A DNA stretch of 64,000 nt from Erythrocercus mccallii (taxonomy: Eukaryota; Chordata; Aves; Passeriformes; Dicruridae). Location: positions 1,444,620 to 1,508,619 of the forward strand of contig VZRG01000029.1 in the NCBI GenBank assembly GCA_013397435.1, given 5' to 3'. The notes beneath the pieces are model-generated. The model was not told the DNA's origin, did not search any database, and saw only the letters and a list, made by a program, of their open reading frames with translations. Position numbers and translations under genes: made by a program. Position 1 is the first letter of the stretch. Every line of letters begins with the position of its first letter. Positions 53,599 through 64,000 of the stretch are shown in pieces.

Positions 53599-53731
53599 AT
53601 GCAAACATCACAGATGTGTAATACTTCAGCTTTTTTAATGCAAATTTCTTTGCATGGCACTTTTCCTAAATAGCAACTTCAGCTGAAATTACTGGGCATA
53701 GTTCCTTTCCAAAACTAAAGGCTGATGCAAA
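53599..53731. promoter_or_regulatory. Cluster of octamer-like ATGCAAA motifs upstream of AGMO
   Basis: ATGCAAA occurs at 53599-53605, 53638-53644 and 53725-53731 on the + strand, and as its complement TTTGCAT at 53649-53655. The middle pair forms an inverted dimer, ATGCAAA-TTTC-TTTGCAT. The motif is the core of the POU-factor octamer ATGCAAAT, which is complete at 53638-53645. The cluster is about 0.9-1.0 kb upstream of the AGMO start codon. Function is inferred from motif density only. Confidence 0.4.
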
Positions 53732-54532
53732 GTAAAATGTTTTTTTTAATGACTGTCAGAATTTAAATTGTGGTAAAAATCTTTTTACGGCAGGATTTGC
53801 AGTCAATTTCTACTGCAAAGACTGTTAGTGGAACTGCACATTTGAGAAGAAGGGATTTTTGAGACGTGTTATTTTATTTTTGGCTAATCTATCTCATCAG
53901 AAATCTTATTATTTGTACCAACACCAAATATCAAGCACGATTGACAAACATTTGACGTGTTCCTGAGTTTCCGACTGATGGTCTTGAATGCACAAAGCCT
54001 GTCCTTACTAGCCTTTCTAAGTTATCAAGGATCTCTTTTCTCCATTTCTATTTCCCTAGTTTTCATTCCTTCATAACTGAAAGCATAATAGATGGCTTCC
54101 AGAGGCTACCTTCAATGCAGTGATGTTAATTGAAGCTATATAAATCGAAGCCATGATAAACCCTATTAAAAATAAAAACTTTTAATGGGAAGAATGCTGG
54201 ACTAACACATACAGCTGAACAGGAGTCAACGAGCACACCCCGGTTTGTTTCTCAAAACTCTTTAACATTTTATTTTTATGGAAGCCCAAACCTGAGCAAT
54301 AATTTCTATTTTTGTGCCGAAATCTGTCTAAATTTGAGAAAGGGTGAGCTCTGCGGAGTTTTGAGGGTGAGAAGGGAGCTGGGGTGTGCGAGAGCTTTCC
54401 CCCAGCTTCCAGAAGCGGGCCAGGCACTGATGACACATACAAGAGAGCCCAAACCAAAGCAAACCTCCAGAACAGCCCCACGCAGGGGAGGCCGGCAGCT
54501 TTCTCCAAGGAAGCCCTTCAGCCCTGGGGCCC

Positions 54533-54742
54533 ATGGGGTACCGCGGCGGGGCGGGGCGGGCGGTGCGCGCCGCCGCGGGGAGCGCAGCGCAGCGCAGGGG
54601 TGGCGGCGCGGCCGGGCCATGGGCGCTGAGGCGGGCGGCCCGCGGGACACCGCGCCGGGCCAGCAGCTCCGCGCCCTCTTCTACGCGCTGCCACCTGGAG
54701 AGAGCTCCTTCCGCACGGTGGAGGAGGTGCCCGACTACGTAG
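54533..54742 (+). other. Possible upstream ORF overlapping the AGMO start codon
   Basis: An ATG at 54533 (context CCC ATG G) opens a 69-codon frame, offset from AGMO, that ends inside AGMO exon 1 at 54742. If transcription begins upstream of 54533, ribosomes initiating here would pass the AGMO ATG in the wrong frame. The composition (Arg/Ala/Gly-rich) is what CpG-island DNA gives in any frame, so a functional peptide is not implied. Confidence 0.3.
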
Positions 54743-54747
54743 AGAAG
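54619..54747 (+). CDS. AGMO: AGMO exon 1 (N-terminus), first coding exon
   Basis: AGMO is alkylglycerol monooxygenase, an endoplasmic-reticulum enzyme that cleaves the O-alkyl bond of ether lipids using tetrahydrobiopterin and oxygen. This exon encodes 43 residues from MGAEAGG to TVEEVPDYVEK and ends on a complete codon at the donor AAG|GTGAGA. Residues 16-43 (QLRALFYALPPGESSFRTVE and the following EVPDYVEK) match the human N-terminus, which I recall as FRMLFYTMKPSETSFQTLEEVPDYVKK. The first 15 residues are Gly/Ala/Pro-rich and do not match human. The start was chosen for its strong context (GCC before ATG, G after) and because it gives 43 residues against 42 in human. An in-frame ATG exists at 54430, but its context is weaker. 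The catalytic His-motif exons lie beyond the window. Confidence 0.93.
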
Positions 54748-57700
54748 GTGAGAGTCCCCTCCTTTCCCATCCGGGCTGCATCCCTCCCTTTCGGCCACCT
54801 GCGCCTGTTTCCGAAAGCCACAGGCGTCTCACAGAAACCATGTCCCCGAAAGGGCGCCTAAATCAAGATAAAATCGCCTTTCCGTCATGGGCTTTCTGCC
54901 TGTAAGCTGCCAGTGTAACTGTGCCCTCTATTTTCATGTATTTAAGTGATGATTTCTCCTGGTACCAAGAGCTGGAGTTTTCAGAGAAGCAGCCCAAATA
55001 TCTGAGGGTTAATGCTAACATTATATCCAGCAGCACGGATAAGATGAAAAGTGACAGAAACTGAACTGAGGAAACAAGAAAATATGAAACTGTGTTTGGC
55101 TGTTATGGTTCTTAAAGCAAGCAAAAAGGTCTCTCTGTGCCCTTAAGTCAAGCTCAGTCAAAGGCAGAAAAATAAAAGGTTTCTAATTAAAATAAAAAAT
55201 AAAGATTGTTTAAGAGAATTTAGAACAAATATTTGTGTTAAGACAGTGCTGTGTCCTAAGTATCCAAGGCAAGAGTACAGAGGTCAAGGGTGAGAACTCC
55301 CTTGTCAGCAGGCAGCAGCTTATCCTTCCCTCCCCTCTCGCCCTGCCAGTTTATTCACTTCCAAGAAGACACCTTTGCTCCCTTCTGTCCTACCTATTGC
55401 ACGTATCTTGATTGTCAGCTCGTTCTGAACCCAGATCGATGTCAGCTGTTCACAGACACAGCACATAAACACTATTTTGCCCTTGTCAAAGTAAATTCAG
55501 CCCAGCTTCAGTGAAGAGCTGCACTTTTTAGATGGGTCTTGATGGTTCTGACTAGCTCCTCTGCCAGGTATACCTTGGACTGCTGTGCAGCAGCTGCTGG
55601 CAGACTGCAGTGGGGGTGTCACGGGCTGTGCAGAGCAGTGCAGCACCGTCAGCAGCTTTCTGGGAGTTGAAGTATGCAGCAGTCCCTCACTCAGGGTTGT
55701 TATCAGCAAAGATTGCCCTTTTGCATAAGGTAAGCAGAAAGCTGCTGCAAGCCCAGCCTGTGTGTGCAGTGTCTGGTCAATGAACTGCTGTCCTCAGAGG
55801 TGTTTTGCAACTAATCTGTAGCATTACGATCAAGGAAGATCGATGGTTTTGCCTAGTCAGCTGATCTCTCCCTCCAGCTCTCTCTACTATCTCAGTCCCT
55901 TTTACTATTCTCACATTTCCAATGGAGTATCATTCACTTTCTTGTCTGCAGCATACCTTAACATCCTTGGGCTCTTTTCTCCCATGTGCAATATTCATGT
56001 CAGACATTAGCCAAACCTGGAATTTCTTTTACTAGGCACACAATTGTAAGTCTGTGAAAAGATTCTTAATATTTTGAATTATGAAACTGCCAGCAGGCTT
56101 CTGCTGTTGTAGAGCAGTGTTGTGATAAGCTTATAAAGGAATATTTGTCACAAAAAAACCCCCCACTAAAATAGGTTTCCCATTACAGTTATACTTGGCT
56201 TAAATTCCTATTTTAGGTTAGCTGTGCTAGGTTTCCCTCCTGACAGTGCATTTGTTGCTAGAACAGATCTTTTGATGCTTATCTAGATGGGCATATAAAA
56301 GTATTTTAGTGGCATAACTGTTTTAACTGTTTGGCTTTGGTGTGAGCTTAGGCAGAGTTCATCTCTCCTCTTCTGGCCATGTTTATGGGCAGATGGCAAT
56401 ATCTACAATCCCTCTCCAGCTGCTATAATTGACTGTTTAGGGAACAATTACATGAGCAGTATATCCATTGGATTAATTAAAATAGATTTAATAGTAACTT
56501 GATGAGCCTTTCAAGGAGATCTTGGAGTGCTGACTCCTTTAGTTGGTACAGATACAGAAGTGAATATCTGAGCTCAACTCAACACAGAACAAAAAAATTC
56601 TAGTGTAGAGCTGGTAACAAATGAAGGCCTCAGCTCAAATAATTCACTCTAAAAGACAATAATGATTATGTGTGTGTGAAAAAAACCTACTGATTACATT
56701 AGAGTCTCCTAAATAGTGTGGGATTTTTTCTTTTTTTTCCTGAGACACTGTAGTGGAATTTGCATCTCAGATCTGTGATCTCTTGGATATCAGATGGATG
56801 AAAGTATTTCTAGGACATTAGATGACATGGCTACAGCTGTGGGGATGTGCACCTTCCAACATTAGACAGGTGGCAGGACCTCTGAATTCACCCAAATACT
56901 CCTGGATTTAGCAATCTGCAAAATGGGACTGGTTGGCTTACAAAATACAGGCACTTCACAGGAGTGTCACCTTTGAGCTAGAGTCACCTGTGCTGTTACA
57001 TCTGGGTAGGAAAGGACAGCAATGGGTGAAGCAGCTCTGGTTCGGAGAGCAGAATACTTAGCTTAGCTTGTGCAGTGTACTTTCTGTCTCTGGTTATATT
57101 GCTTCCATTCCAGAAGCAATGGTCCCTGCAATGTTGCTCTGTATGTTGGCAGAGCTGTAGTAAAGGCCTCAAGTCCTGTTCAAAGCATGAGCTGATCAGC
57201 TGCTATCAGGGACAAGTAGCAAAGCTCTGCAGCAGTGCCCAGAAAAGTCACCCTTTCAACAAATCTCCAAAATTCTGGGAATAGGGGTGTGAAGCTTGGA
57301 TAATCGTAATAGAATTTATAAAACTTTTTGTCATGTAGAATTCAAATCCTTGACTTTTCCTTATTTCTGGGAAGTATGTCAATTTTCTTTCTCCAGGACA
57401 GGACATCCTGATTTTTCAAAACTATACAGGTGCTTGCCCATTCTTTTTAAAAGCATCCTCTTTCCTATGGGTGTAAGATTAGGCTCTGCATGCTCTGTTG
57501 GTTGTTTTACGGTTTTTGGATTTTTTTTTTAAGTCTCTCACAATCTACAGATGGGCAGGTGGAATGGTTCTTTTTGTTTTCCAAACATAGTTTTCATGAA
57601 CCATAAATTCACTCTGTGCCTTGCTATGGTCTGAAATGATCACTTTTGCTCAGTAAAGACTTCCATGAGTCAGACTTCAGAAGAGAGACTCCTTCTGCTG

Positions 57701-59464
57701 ATGAAAGCTTTAATAATCACTGTTTTCCTTTTTGATTTACTCTCTTGAGAGCCTAAAGAATAAGTTCACATTTAAACTCAATTCACATTTTAGGGTTTGC
57801 TTCTAAATAATGAAGCACAGAACCTTCATATTTAGTTTTACTTGAAAGTTGGGATTCTTATGTTATAAGGATCTGGGACTTTAAGAAAACAAAAACTCTT
57901 TCAAGAATTGCAATAAAGCTATAAATATATGTTGAATTTCAACCTAGAATGTTATTCTTTGCAACAGTATAAAGTGGAAACTGATTTTAAATGGCCCTTT
58001 GCATTCTGTAGAGTTGCTTACTTAAAATGGAACTGTCTTAGGCAGTACTCAGAGTAAGGCTTTCAAGTTATGGATCAGTTATTCAGGTAAACCACAAGCT
58101 GGTGTAAGTCTCCCTTGAGTATTTCTGCTATTGGGTGAAGAGAAAAAAAAATCCTGAAAAGATAGAGGGAGTAAAACATTTATGGACCAGGAGATACCAA
58201 AAGGATCTGTCTTATGTCTCTGACCTGTGATGCCAACAGTGACTATTTCTTTGTGCCATTTTGTTTATAGGAACATCCCTTGAAAACAGTTGTACAGATG
58301 GCCATCCTCAATGGGTTCCTTAAATGTCTTCATTGTCCTTTTAACTTAAATTAAAAAAAAGAAAACGGGGAATAAAAAGTACTGGTTAGGCTAGTGAGAC
58401 TATTTTCTCTCTTACTGTCTCCTTTTTTCCTCAATTATTTGCATTCTTCTTCTGTTGCATTATATCCCATCCTTACACTGTGGGCTGTTTGGGTCAGGGA
58501 ATGCCTTTTCATTCTCCATGACAATAGCTGTCATAGTAACATAAATAATATATACTAGCCTTGATGTAGTTGATCCCATTGATCTGCCTTGGACTAAGCT
58601 TAATGTAGGTGTGTGAGAGAGATACAGTAATTTCTCAGTAATAGGTACCCCTTAAATCTTTCCTTTTATAATCTCCTTGATGAGCAGGGGGTTAAGGATG
58701 TCTGAATGTTTCTTTATCTTCCCTGTTATGTATGACACTCCTCATTTGTGAGTCAAAAAGTGGTGCCAAGTGCTTGGCTGTTTCACAGCCTCACAGTGGG
58801 AGGAAAATATTTAATGAAGTCAATAAGACAGAAGTTATGATAGTGTACATTAATATAAAGTCAAGTATTTCAACAGTTTCAGAGGTTGCTAGGTAAAATG
58901 AATCATCACACGGAATACAGACATTGTACATTTCCTATTAGCTGTTTTTATTTCATGAATAAAACACCTCACTTTCTCTGTTCTGAGCCCATTCAATTTT
59001 CTCTGCAGCTTCTGCTGTTCCTTACCTTAAAACTGCTTCTAGTCTGTGCTAGAACTGCCTCTTAATATTGTCATTAAGTGTTTTGTAGTTTTTCGTATTA
59101 AACCTCTCTTTTCTCTGCTGGAGTGTACAGCTGTGATCATCAACCCTTGTTTGCTAAGTTAGGAATCTGTTATTTGATTATATCAATTACGAAAAGTACA
59201 TTAAAAGTCTTGTCTACTTAGAAAGGAAGCAGCTATAGAGAGCAAAACAAGGAGTATTTATATATTCCTAGAATGTTTCACTGATTTCAAATGGAAGATT
59301 TTAGGGTTTCCTTATTCTTCTATTCTTCTCTTTTATAATATTTTTATTATTATGTTACTTCTTATTTATTCCAAATATTGAAATTGGTTTTCTTGGGGGT
59401 GCTGTTTAGGCTTTATGCATAGGTCTTCCTTTGCTTTCTAGTTTTTTATATCATCAGTTGGTGC

Positions 59465-59540
59465 CTATCACAAACAGGCTTTTAGATGCCTAAAACGCTG
59501 TTACAGAGTAGGCTAGGCACCTAAATTAAAAAGACTCATT
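59465..59540. repeat. Possible second ancient dispersed repeat fragment
   Basis: TTTTAGATGCCTAAAACG followed by TAGGCACCTAAATTA recalls the same TTTAGGTGCCTAAA motif as the segment near 3800. Similarity is limited to these short words, so this is only a suggestion. Confidence 0.2.
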
Positions 59541-60903
59541 TTGATATTAATCTCTGTTCATCTGTTATTGTAACCTAACCCTGTGCTGCTGAAGTTTATG
59601 AACTTTAACATTTTCTAGACACTATAAATCTCTTTCTGTTTGCATGGTTTGAATCATCCAATTCTTCAACTGAGCAATCTGGTCTATATCCATCTTAGTC
59701 TCTTTAGTGTCCCAGCCTAGTAGGAATTCCCAGATCATATGTCACTTGGCAACAAAACCGAGCACCCCCCAAAATGCAATGGCATTTGCAGAGACAAACA
59801 TGCTTCTATTAAAATGTTTTATGGGCAGGAGCAGCCACTCTTCAGCAGTGCAGTTTGGAGGGTTCCAGGCAGTGAAGCTGTAGGTGTTTGCAGGTCATTT
59901 GAAGGAAGCAGAAACAGCAGAAAACTTACAGGGCAAGTATGGCAGTGTGGTGCCTCCCAGAGTGGTGCAGAGCTGCTCTTGCATTCTCTTGCCCTGCAGA
60001 ACATGGTTGGAATTTTATGTCTTAATATAACCAAAAAGCAGTTGTCTAAATATCACAAAGGTCACCTAAAAGTTTTCTACAGAGCAAAGGAGGCTGTTGA
60101 AGGAACATTTGCATGCACAGAGATCTGGTAACTCCTTCCCATTTTCCTTGCCACGGGCCTAGATTTTGGTGGTGATGGCTAAAACGCTGTCACAGCCTCA
60201 TTCCTTCCTCATGTGAAGTGCAAGGACTGTTAGGACTCCAGTGTCAGTAAAAAAAAAAAATATACTCTACCACTTACTGTTACTCAAGCCTTTTTCTTGT
60301 TGCCTGAGATGATAAAAAGTGGAAAACAGTTCTGACAGTCTTTGATGATGAAAAATGATGTTGTCACTAAAATGTTACCGGTTCTACCACCAGTTACAGC
60401 CACACCTTTCACTAATGGGTGCTGTTGCTGTGCATTTTCAGTGGCCAGTTGATCTGGGGTAGAACATGGACAGTGAGAATTGAATCCTAGACTAAGGTAG
60501 TGTTGTGAGTAAGAAGTCTTTCAGTCTTGCTCGTCATTATACTTTACTGCAGAAAGGCAGGAAACTATTTTGCAGTCAGTACAATCCCAAAGAAAAAGGG
60601 GAACATTGTATCATTGTCTCTCTGTCTGGGAAGAGAACATGGTGTACGGCCCAAACTGGAACGGGCTGCACAGTTACTGGGTTCACTGATGAATGCACAT
60701 ACAGCAGAGCTGTTGTCTGCAGTGAAAAGCATGGCAATAGAAATGCCAAGTAGAAAGAAACTCACTTTACTATGCCTTTCAGATAATAATGTTGGATGCC
60801 AAATTCAGTGACTGAAAACACTCAAAAAACTTAATCAGATATCAAATCCAAACCAGATTCTGTTCTAGTTTGTGGTTAGAAGAGTCCACAAATATTGGTG
60901 CTC

Positions 60904-60928
60904 TCACCAATTTAAATTAAATTGGTGA
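60904..60928. repeat. 25-bp near-perfect palindrome with inverted CCAAT boxes
   Basis: Arms TCACCAATTTAA and TTAAATTGGTGA flank a single central A. Each arm holds a CCAAT/ATTGG word in opposite orientation. It lies about 315 bp before AGMO exon 2. Confidence 0.93.
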
Positions 60929-61204
60929 TTTTAAATATGACAAATATAAGTTGGAAAAGACTTTTGCATTTTGTTCTGATAATGTTTATGTGCAGAATAT
61001 AAAAAAGAAAACGTAGGAGGAGGTTACTGCAATAGATTTATGCTGGTGTTGTGGATTAAATGGTAGCCTTGGTTGTTCTTATTTGTAAGGTCCATGTGAA
61101 GCTGTATTACAGGAATAGCTAGTAAAGTGACAGCCAATCTGAGAAGCACCTCACCGTACAAAATGCTGTTAGAAAAAGTGTATCTAATTTTAACTTGTTG
61201 TAAC

Positions 61205-61227
61205 TTTTTTTTTTTTTTTTTTTTTTT
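61205..61227. repeat. T23 tract beside the AGMO exon 2 acceptor
   Basis: Twenty-three uninterrupted T residues end 15 bases before the first base of AGMO exon 2, so the run is part of the polypyrimidine tract of that splice site. Confidence 0.95.
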
Positions 61228-61242
61228 GCTAACTACTTTTAG

Positions 61243-61373
61243 AGTATTCCATTCTTCATTACTTTTATTGGGCTGGAGTTTGCTGTCAGCTGGATTCAGA
61301 AGCGTAAGCTGCCAGGTCGGATCAATGATGGCATAAGTTCTCTTTCCTTAGGTATCCTGTCCCGACTGCCAGA
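61243..61373 (+). CDS. AGMO: AGMO exon 2 (first transmembrane segment), internal coding exon
   Basis: The exon follows a 23-base T run and ACTTTTAG, and ends at a strong donor, CCAGA|GTGAGT. Read in phase with exon 1 it encodes 43 codons plus two bases: SIPFFITFIGLEFAVSWIQK, RKLPGRINDG and then ISSLSLGILSRLP. This aligns along its full length with the human segment I recall as TPFFISLMLLELVVSWILKG and GVLSRLP. The hydrophobic stretch IPFFITFIGLEFAVSWI is the first predicted membrane helix; the basic QKRK that follows suggests a positive-inside boundary. No stop or frameshift is present. The two leftover bases GA must be completed by exon 3, which is not in the window. Confidence 0.93.
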
Positions 61374-64000
61374 GTGAGTATATGAATACAAGCTTCAGAT
61401 TGTTTGGGTTTTTATCACAAAGAATGAAGAAAATATAATTATGTATTGAAGTTGTTGCTGCTAATCCAAAATGATTAAACAAGATGTCTGGACCTTTCTT
61501 TATGCAATTAAATTGTAGTGACGTGTATAAAATCTTTTTAATCTGTAAGGCTAAATATGATTCTTACAGGGTGTTGTCCAGCTCCACATTACCAATTTAT
61601 CATCAGTTATATTAATCTATATTGGACCTTGCTGTCACCTTTTGCTGTTTCTGGGACTTTTCACCTGACTATATCACATGTTAGACTAGATTATAGAATC
61701 TGGGCTTTCTTCGTTAAAATACAGAAAGAAGATAACAAAATAAAACCAACAAACCAAGTCTATTATTTTTGTTAGCCTTTAAAAATAAAACCATGTGCAT
61801 ATAACCAGATCAATAGAATTGTGAATATGCATGACATCCAAAGTGCTTTGAACACAGTCATAATCTTATGTTTGACTTCAATGGATTTTAATTCCTGAAA
61901 GAACTGTTGCAAACATGATCATATGATTCACTCTCCAATGTAAAGGCCATAAGATTTACCTCAGTTGGTTTGGTGAGCAGAGTTGTATTTTAAAGAAGTA
62001 GCCACTGTGGATTAACTGTGAATCCCAGTGAAAAAATCCATCCAATTCTTTATGTAAATTGCTCTATTTTCCAGAAGTTTTAGTTACTTGCAGGTAATAT
62101 GTTTTAGATATGCCTTTGCATGATATGAGCTTCCAGATGATAGATTTTATTGCATCATTTCTTTACAAATGGGATTACATTTCTATTCCCCATGTATGAA
62201 TTTTCAGATGATCATCAAATTGTATATAATGTCTTCATTGTAAGAAGAAAAGTTTTTATTATTTGAGTTTGACTATATGGTGTATTTGCAAGTCTTTCAA
62301 TTATTCCCTCAGTTCTTTTTCAGAATCCTCTGCAGTTTTTCAGCCTTCTTAGTGTTGATGTCTCAAGTGCACTCCACATTTCAGAAATTACTACATCAGT
62401 GCCAAATAATGAAGTCATTTGTTCTCTATTTCTACTTGTTGTTCCTCCCTTTATATATCCCAGATCCTTTGAGCTGTCTTTCATCCCTGAATACTTTTTT
62501 GGATTCTGTGGCTTACATTCCTCCTACATAGGCAATATGTTCTTATATTTTGCCACATGGAAATACATGGATTGTACATTTGCTCTTCCTGAAGTAGCCT
62601 GAATCCATGAAAAGTTGTCTTTGTTACCTAGAGATCTCTGGTGTATGTCACTGCAAAATTTACTAGGAATATTTTCTTTCAATCCAGATTCTTGATCAAA
62701 TACATTAAAAGAACATAGCAACAACAAAGAAAATTTATCCCTTCTGGCTAGTAGAACTCATTTTGTGAAATGTGTAAATCACCCTCTTTGTAATCTATTG
62801 ATCATTTGCCATTTGGTTGATTTTTCAAGCTTTCTCATCAATGCAATCTTTGACAAGGTCCATTAGGTACAAAGACAATTTCTGATAGATTATGTTAATT
62901 ATCAGTAGTACGTATCCCTGATGAAACCTTTTAAAGACGTGCTCCAAAAGTCTTCAAATATCTGAAAATGTGAGGTGTGAACTTGCAATATGAGAAATAC
63001 TCAACCATAAAGTTATGTCTTCAAACAAAGTTATGTATAAGTTCATAATTTTGTGAAGTTATTTTTACAGCTAGTGTTCTACCTATATTCAAACCATTTT
63101 TAATGACTTGTGAGCATGATCTTGGAGGAGCAGCATTCAACTTTCCAACATGTTTTATAATTTAATTAAATATTTATCAACAGATGAGATTTGTGTGCAG
63201 CAACACACAGCCTTGGTAGTGGGTTACTGTAGTCTGTACAAAGCTAATATTGAAATAGATCAGATGTCGCTTCTTCAGCTTAACCCAAATCTTTAAAACT
63301 TGACAGGCTTACCATGCTGAATATTTACCTTTATTCATCTGAAATATTCAGAACTGATTAAGTTAAACAAAGTGTTTGAGATACATGTAAAATAAGTTTG
63401 AATGGTTTTGCAAGTCCTTTTGGCTTTAAGAATACTGAAACACTTGAGATACACTCATTCCTGGAAGAAATGCTTGCTAAGAAAACTAGTGTTGTGTGTG
63501 TGGAATGCAGCTTTGCAAGGTGCTGAGTACTTTTATTATTTTGGCACTCAATCCTTTGCTGCAGATTTTGGCTTGCGGGCAATGCAATTTTCTTTTGCAA
63601 GATTGTTTCAATTGAGTGAACCAAATGATCCTTAAGAGCTCAAAAGTTTGCAGAGTCAGGCAAATCTCCAAGATCAGTACACCTATTTATTGTTGCCCCA
63701 GCACAAGAAGTCTCTTCCAGGTTGCTTGCACAGCTCTCATGACTGGAAATACCAGACTCTGCTCAGCAGATCTTTCCAAAGAAGAGTCTTGTAACACTTT
63801 TAGCTTTTTGGCTGAATGTGAAAGAAGCAGTCAAAATACAGACTTCCTAAATTATTTAATCTCATGTTAATATTGCAATTCTAATGGTGACTGCTTAGTG
63901 TAAAACCTCTTTTGTAAGTAAGAGGAGTTGTAAATAACAGACTGGTTAAAAGGGCTCTAACTGAAAAAACCAGAACACTTTACCCTTCTGTCTTGTGCTT
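61374..64000 (+). other. AGMO: AGMO intron 2 (5' part)
   Basis: Sequence after the strong GTGAGT donor of exon 2. Nothing in it resembles the next expected AGMO segment (the region around the first His motifs), so exon 3 lies beyond the window. The sequence is AT-rich and unique; I see no transposon, RNA gene or convincing exon here. Confidence 0.85.

Larger units (their letters stand above)
40211..54529. other. MEOX2-AGMO intergenic interval
   Basis: About 14.3 kb separates the 3' end of MEOX2 from the CpG-rich AGMO start. I recognise no exon or RNA gene here. Most of it is AT-rich unique sequence. Exceptions are a G/purine-rich segment of higher GC at about 49730-50330, a three-unit 12-bp tandem repeat at 48929-48971, a perfect 18-bp palindrome at 46948-46965, a paired homeodomain-type motif at 49197-49206 and a cluster of ATGCAAA motifs at 53599-53731. 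An open frame of 104 codons at 41297-41611 begins with an ATG in fair context but has no recognisable domain. Human MEOX2 and AGMO are also adjacent in this orientation, so the interval may carry regulatory elements of either gene. That last point is inference. Confidence 0.7.
54530..54760 (+). promoter_or_regulatory. AGMO: CpG-rich AGMO promoter / first-exon island
   Basis: This is the only strongly CpG-dense block of the window. It surrounds the AGMO start codon and is far above the AT-rich background. Tandem GC boxes (GGGGCGGGGCGGG, 54548-54560) lie about 60-70 bases before the ATG, followed by an AGCGC-type short repeat (about 54581-54596). No TATA box is visible close by, which is typical of CpG-island promoters with dispersed start sites. 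The exact transcription start cannot be read from the sequence. Confidence 0.8.
54748..61242 (+). other. AGMO: AGMO intron 1
   Basis: This 6.5-kb intron runs from donor GTGAGA to the acceptor TTTTAG. Its first kilobase includes a CAG/CTG-rich, GC-rich stretch (about 55575-55660) with an E-box palindrome CAGCAGCTGCTG at 55588-55599. The rest is mostly AT-rich and unique. A 130-codon open frame at 59739-60131 has no recognisable domain. A 25-bp near-perfect palindrome sits at 60904-60928, and a 23-T tract lies beside the acceptor. Confidence 0.9.

Noticed and set aside
54328..54841. Long minus-strand frames (156, 114 and 107 codons) across the AGMO CpG island
   Set aside because: GC-rich DNA has few stop codons in every frame. 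The peptides are Pro/Ala/Arg-rich with no recognisable domain, and AGMO exon 1 explains the + strand.
59739..60131. 130-codon + strand open frame in AGMO intron 1
   Set aside because: It has no domain, no splice-site support and no resemblance to AGMO; its length is within chance.
61228..61234. GCTAACT as the branch point of AGMO intron 1
   Set aside because: Its A is only about 10 bases from the acceptor AG, closer than branch points normally lie; it is more likely part of the acceptor tract.
61374..64000. Search for AGMO exon 3 and the catalytic His motifs
   Set aside because: No frame with the expected aromatic-rich segment or HxxxH-type motif next to splice sites was found.
1..64000. 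CRISPR array, operon, prophage, tRNA or rRNA gene
   Set aside because: No spaced direct-repeat array or recognisable RNA gene was seen. The exon-intron structure and CR1 fragments show vertebrate nuclear DNA.

Overview
The window is vertebrate nuclear DNA, almost certainly from a bird. It is AT-rich, sparse in repeats, and made mostly of intron and intergenic sequence. Two genes can be read from their exons, both on the + strand and with consensus GT/AG splice sites. The first is the homeobox gene MEOX2 (GAX); exons 2 and 3 are present and exon 1 lies upstream of the window. The second is AGMO (alkylglycerol monooxygenase, TMEM195); exons 1 and 2 are present and the rest lies downstream. This order and orientation is the same as in human 7p21. 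The avian call rests on two CR1 retrotransposon 3' ends with the typical bird tail (ATTCTGTGATTCT type), the very low repeat load, and protein sequences close to but not identical to the mammalian ones.

Layout: 1-26355 is MEOX2 intron 1 (5' part missing). 26356-26528 is MEOX2 exon 2, holding homeodomain residues 1-44. 26529-38895 is intron 2. 38896-39120 is the terminal coding exon, with homeodomain residues 45-60 and the C-terminal tail. About 39121-40210 is the 3' UTR, with two candidate polyadenylation signals. About 40210-54530 is the MEOX2-AGMO intergenic interval. 54530-54760 is a CpG-rich AGMO promoter and first exon (ATG at 54619, donor after 54747). 54748-61242 is AGMO intron 1, 61243-61373 is AGMO exon 2 (first membrane segment), and 61374-64000 is the start of AGMO intron 2.

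The two genes are neighbours by old synteny and not by shared pathway. MEOX2 is a nuclear transcription factor of somite, limb-muscle and vascular cells. AGMO is a tetrahydrobiopterin-dependent di-iron ether-lipid hydrolase of the endoplasmic reticulum. The remaining sequence holds microsatellites, two CR1 fragments, several palindromes and hairpins, a sharply bounded 63-bp duplication inside MEOX2 intron 1, and a cluster of octamer-like ATGCAAA motifs about 1 kb upstream of AGMO. I found no novel coding system. The most useful second-look items are the 63-bp duplication, the octamer cluster, the 25-bp palindrome before AGMO exon 2, the 23-T tract at that exon's acceptor, and the post-transcriptional sites in the MEOX2 3' UTR. 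All motif and repeat calls were made by eye, without database searches.
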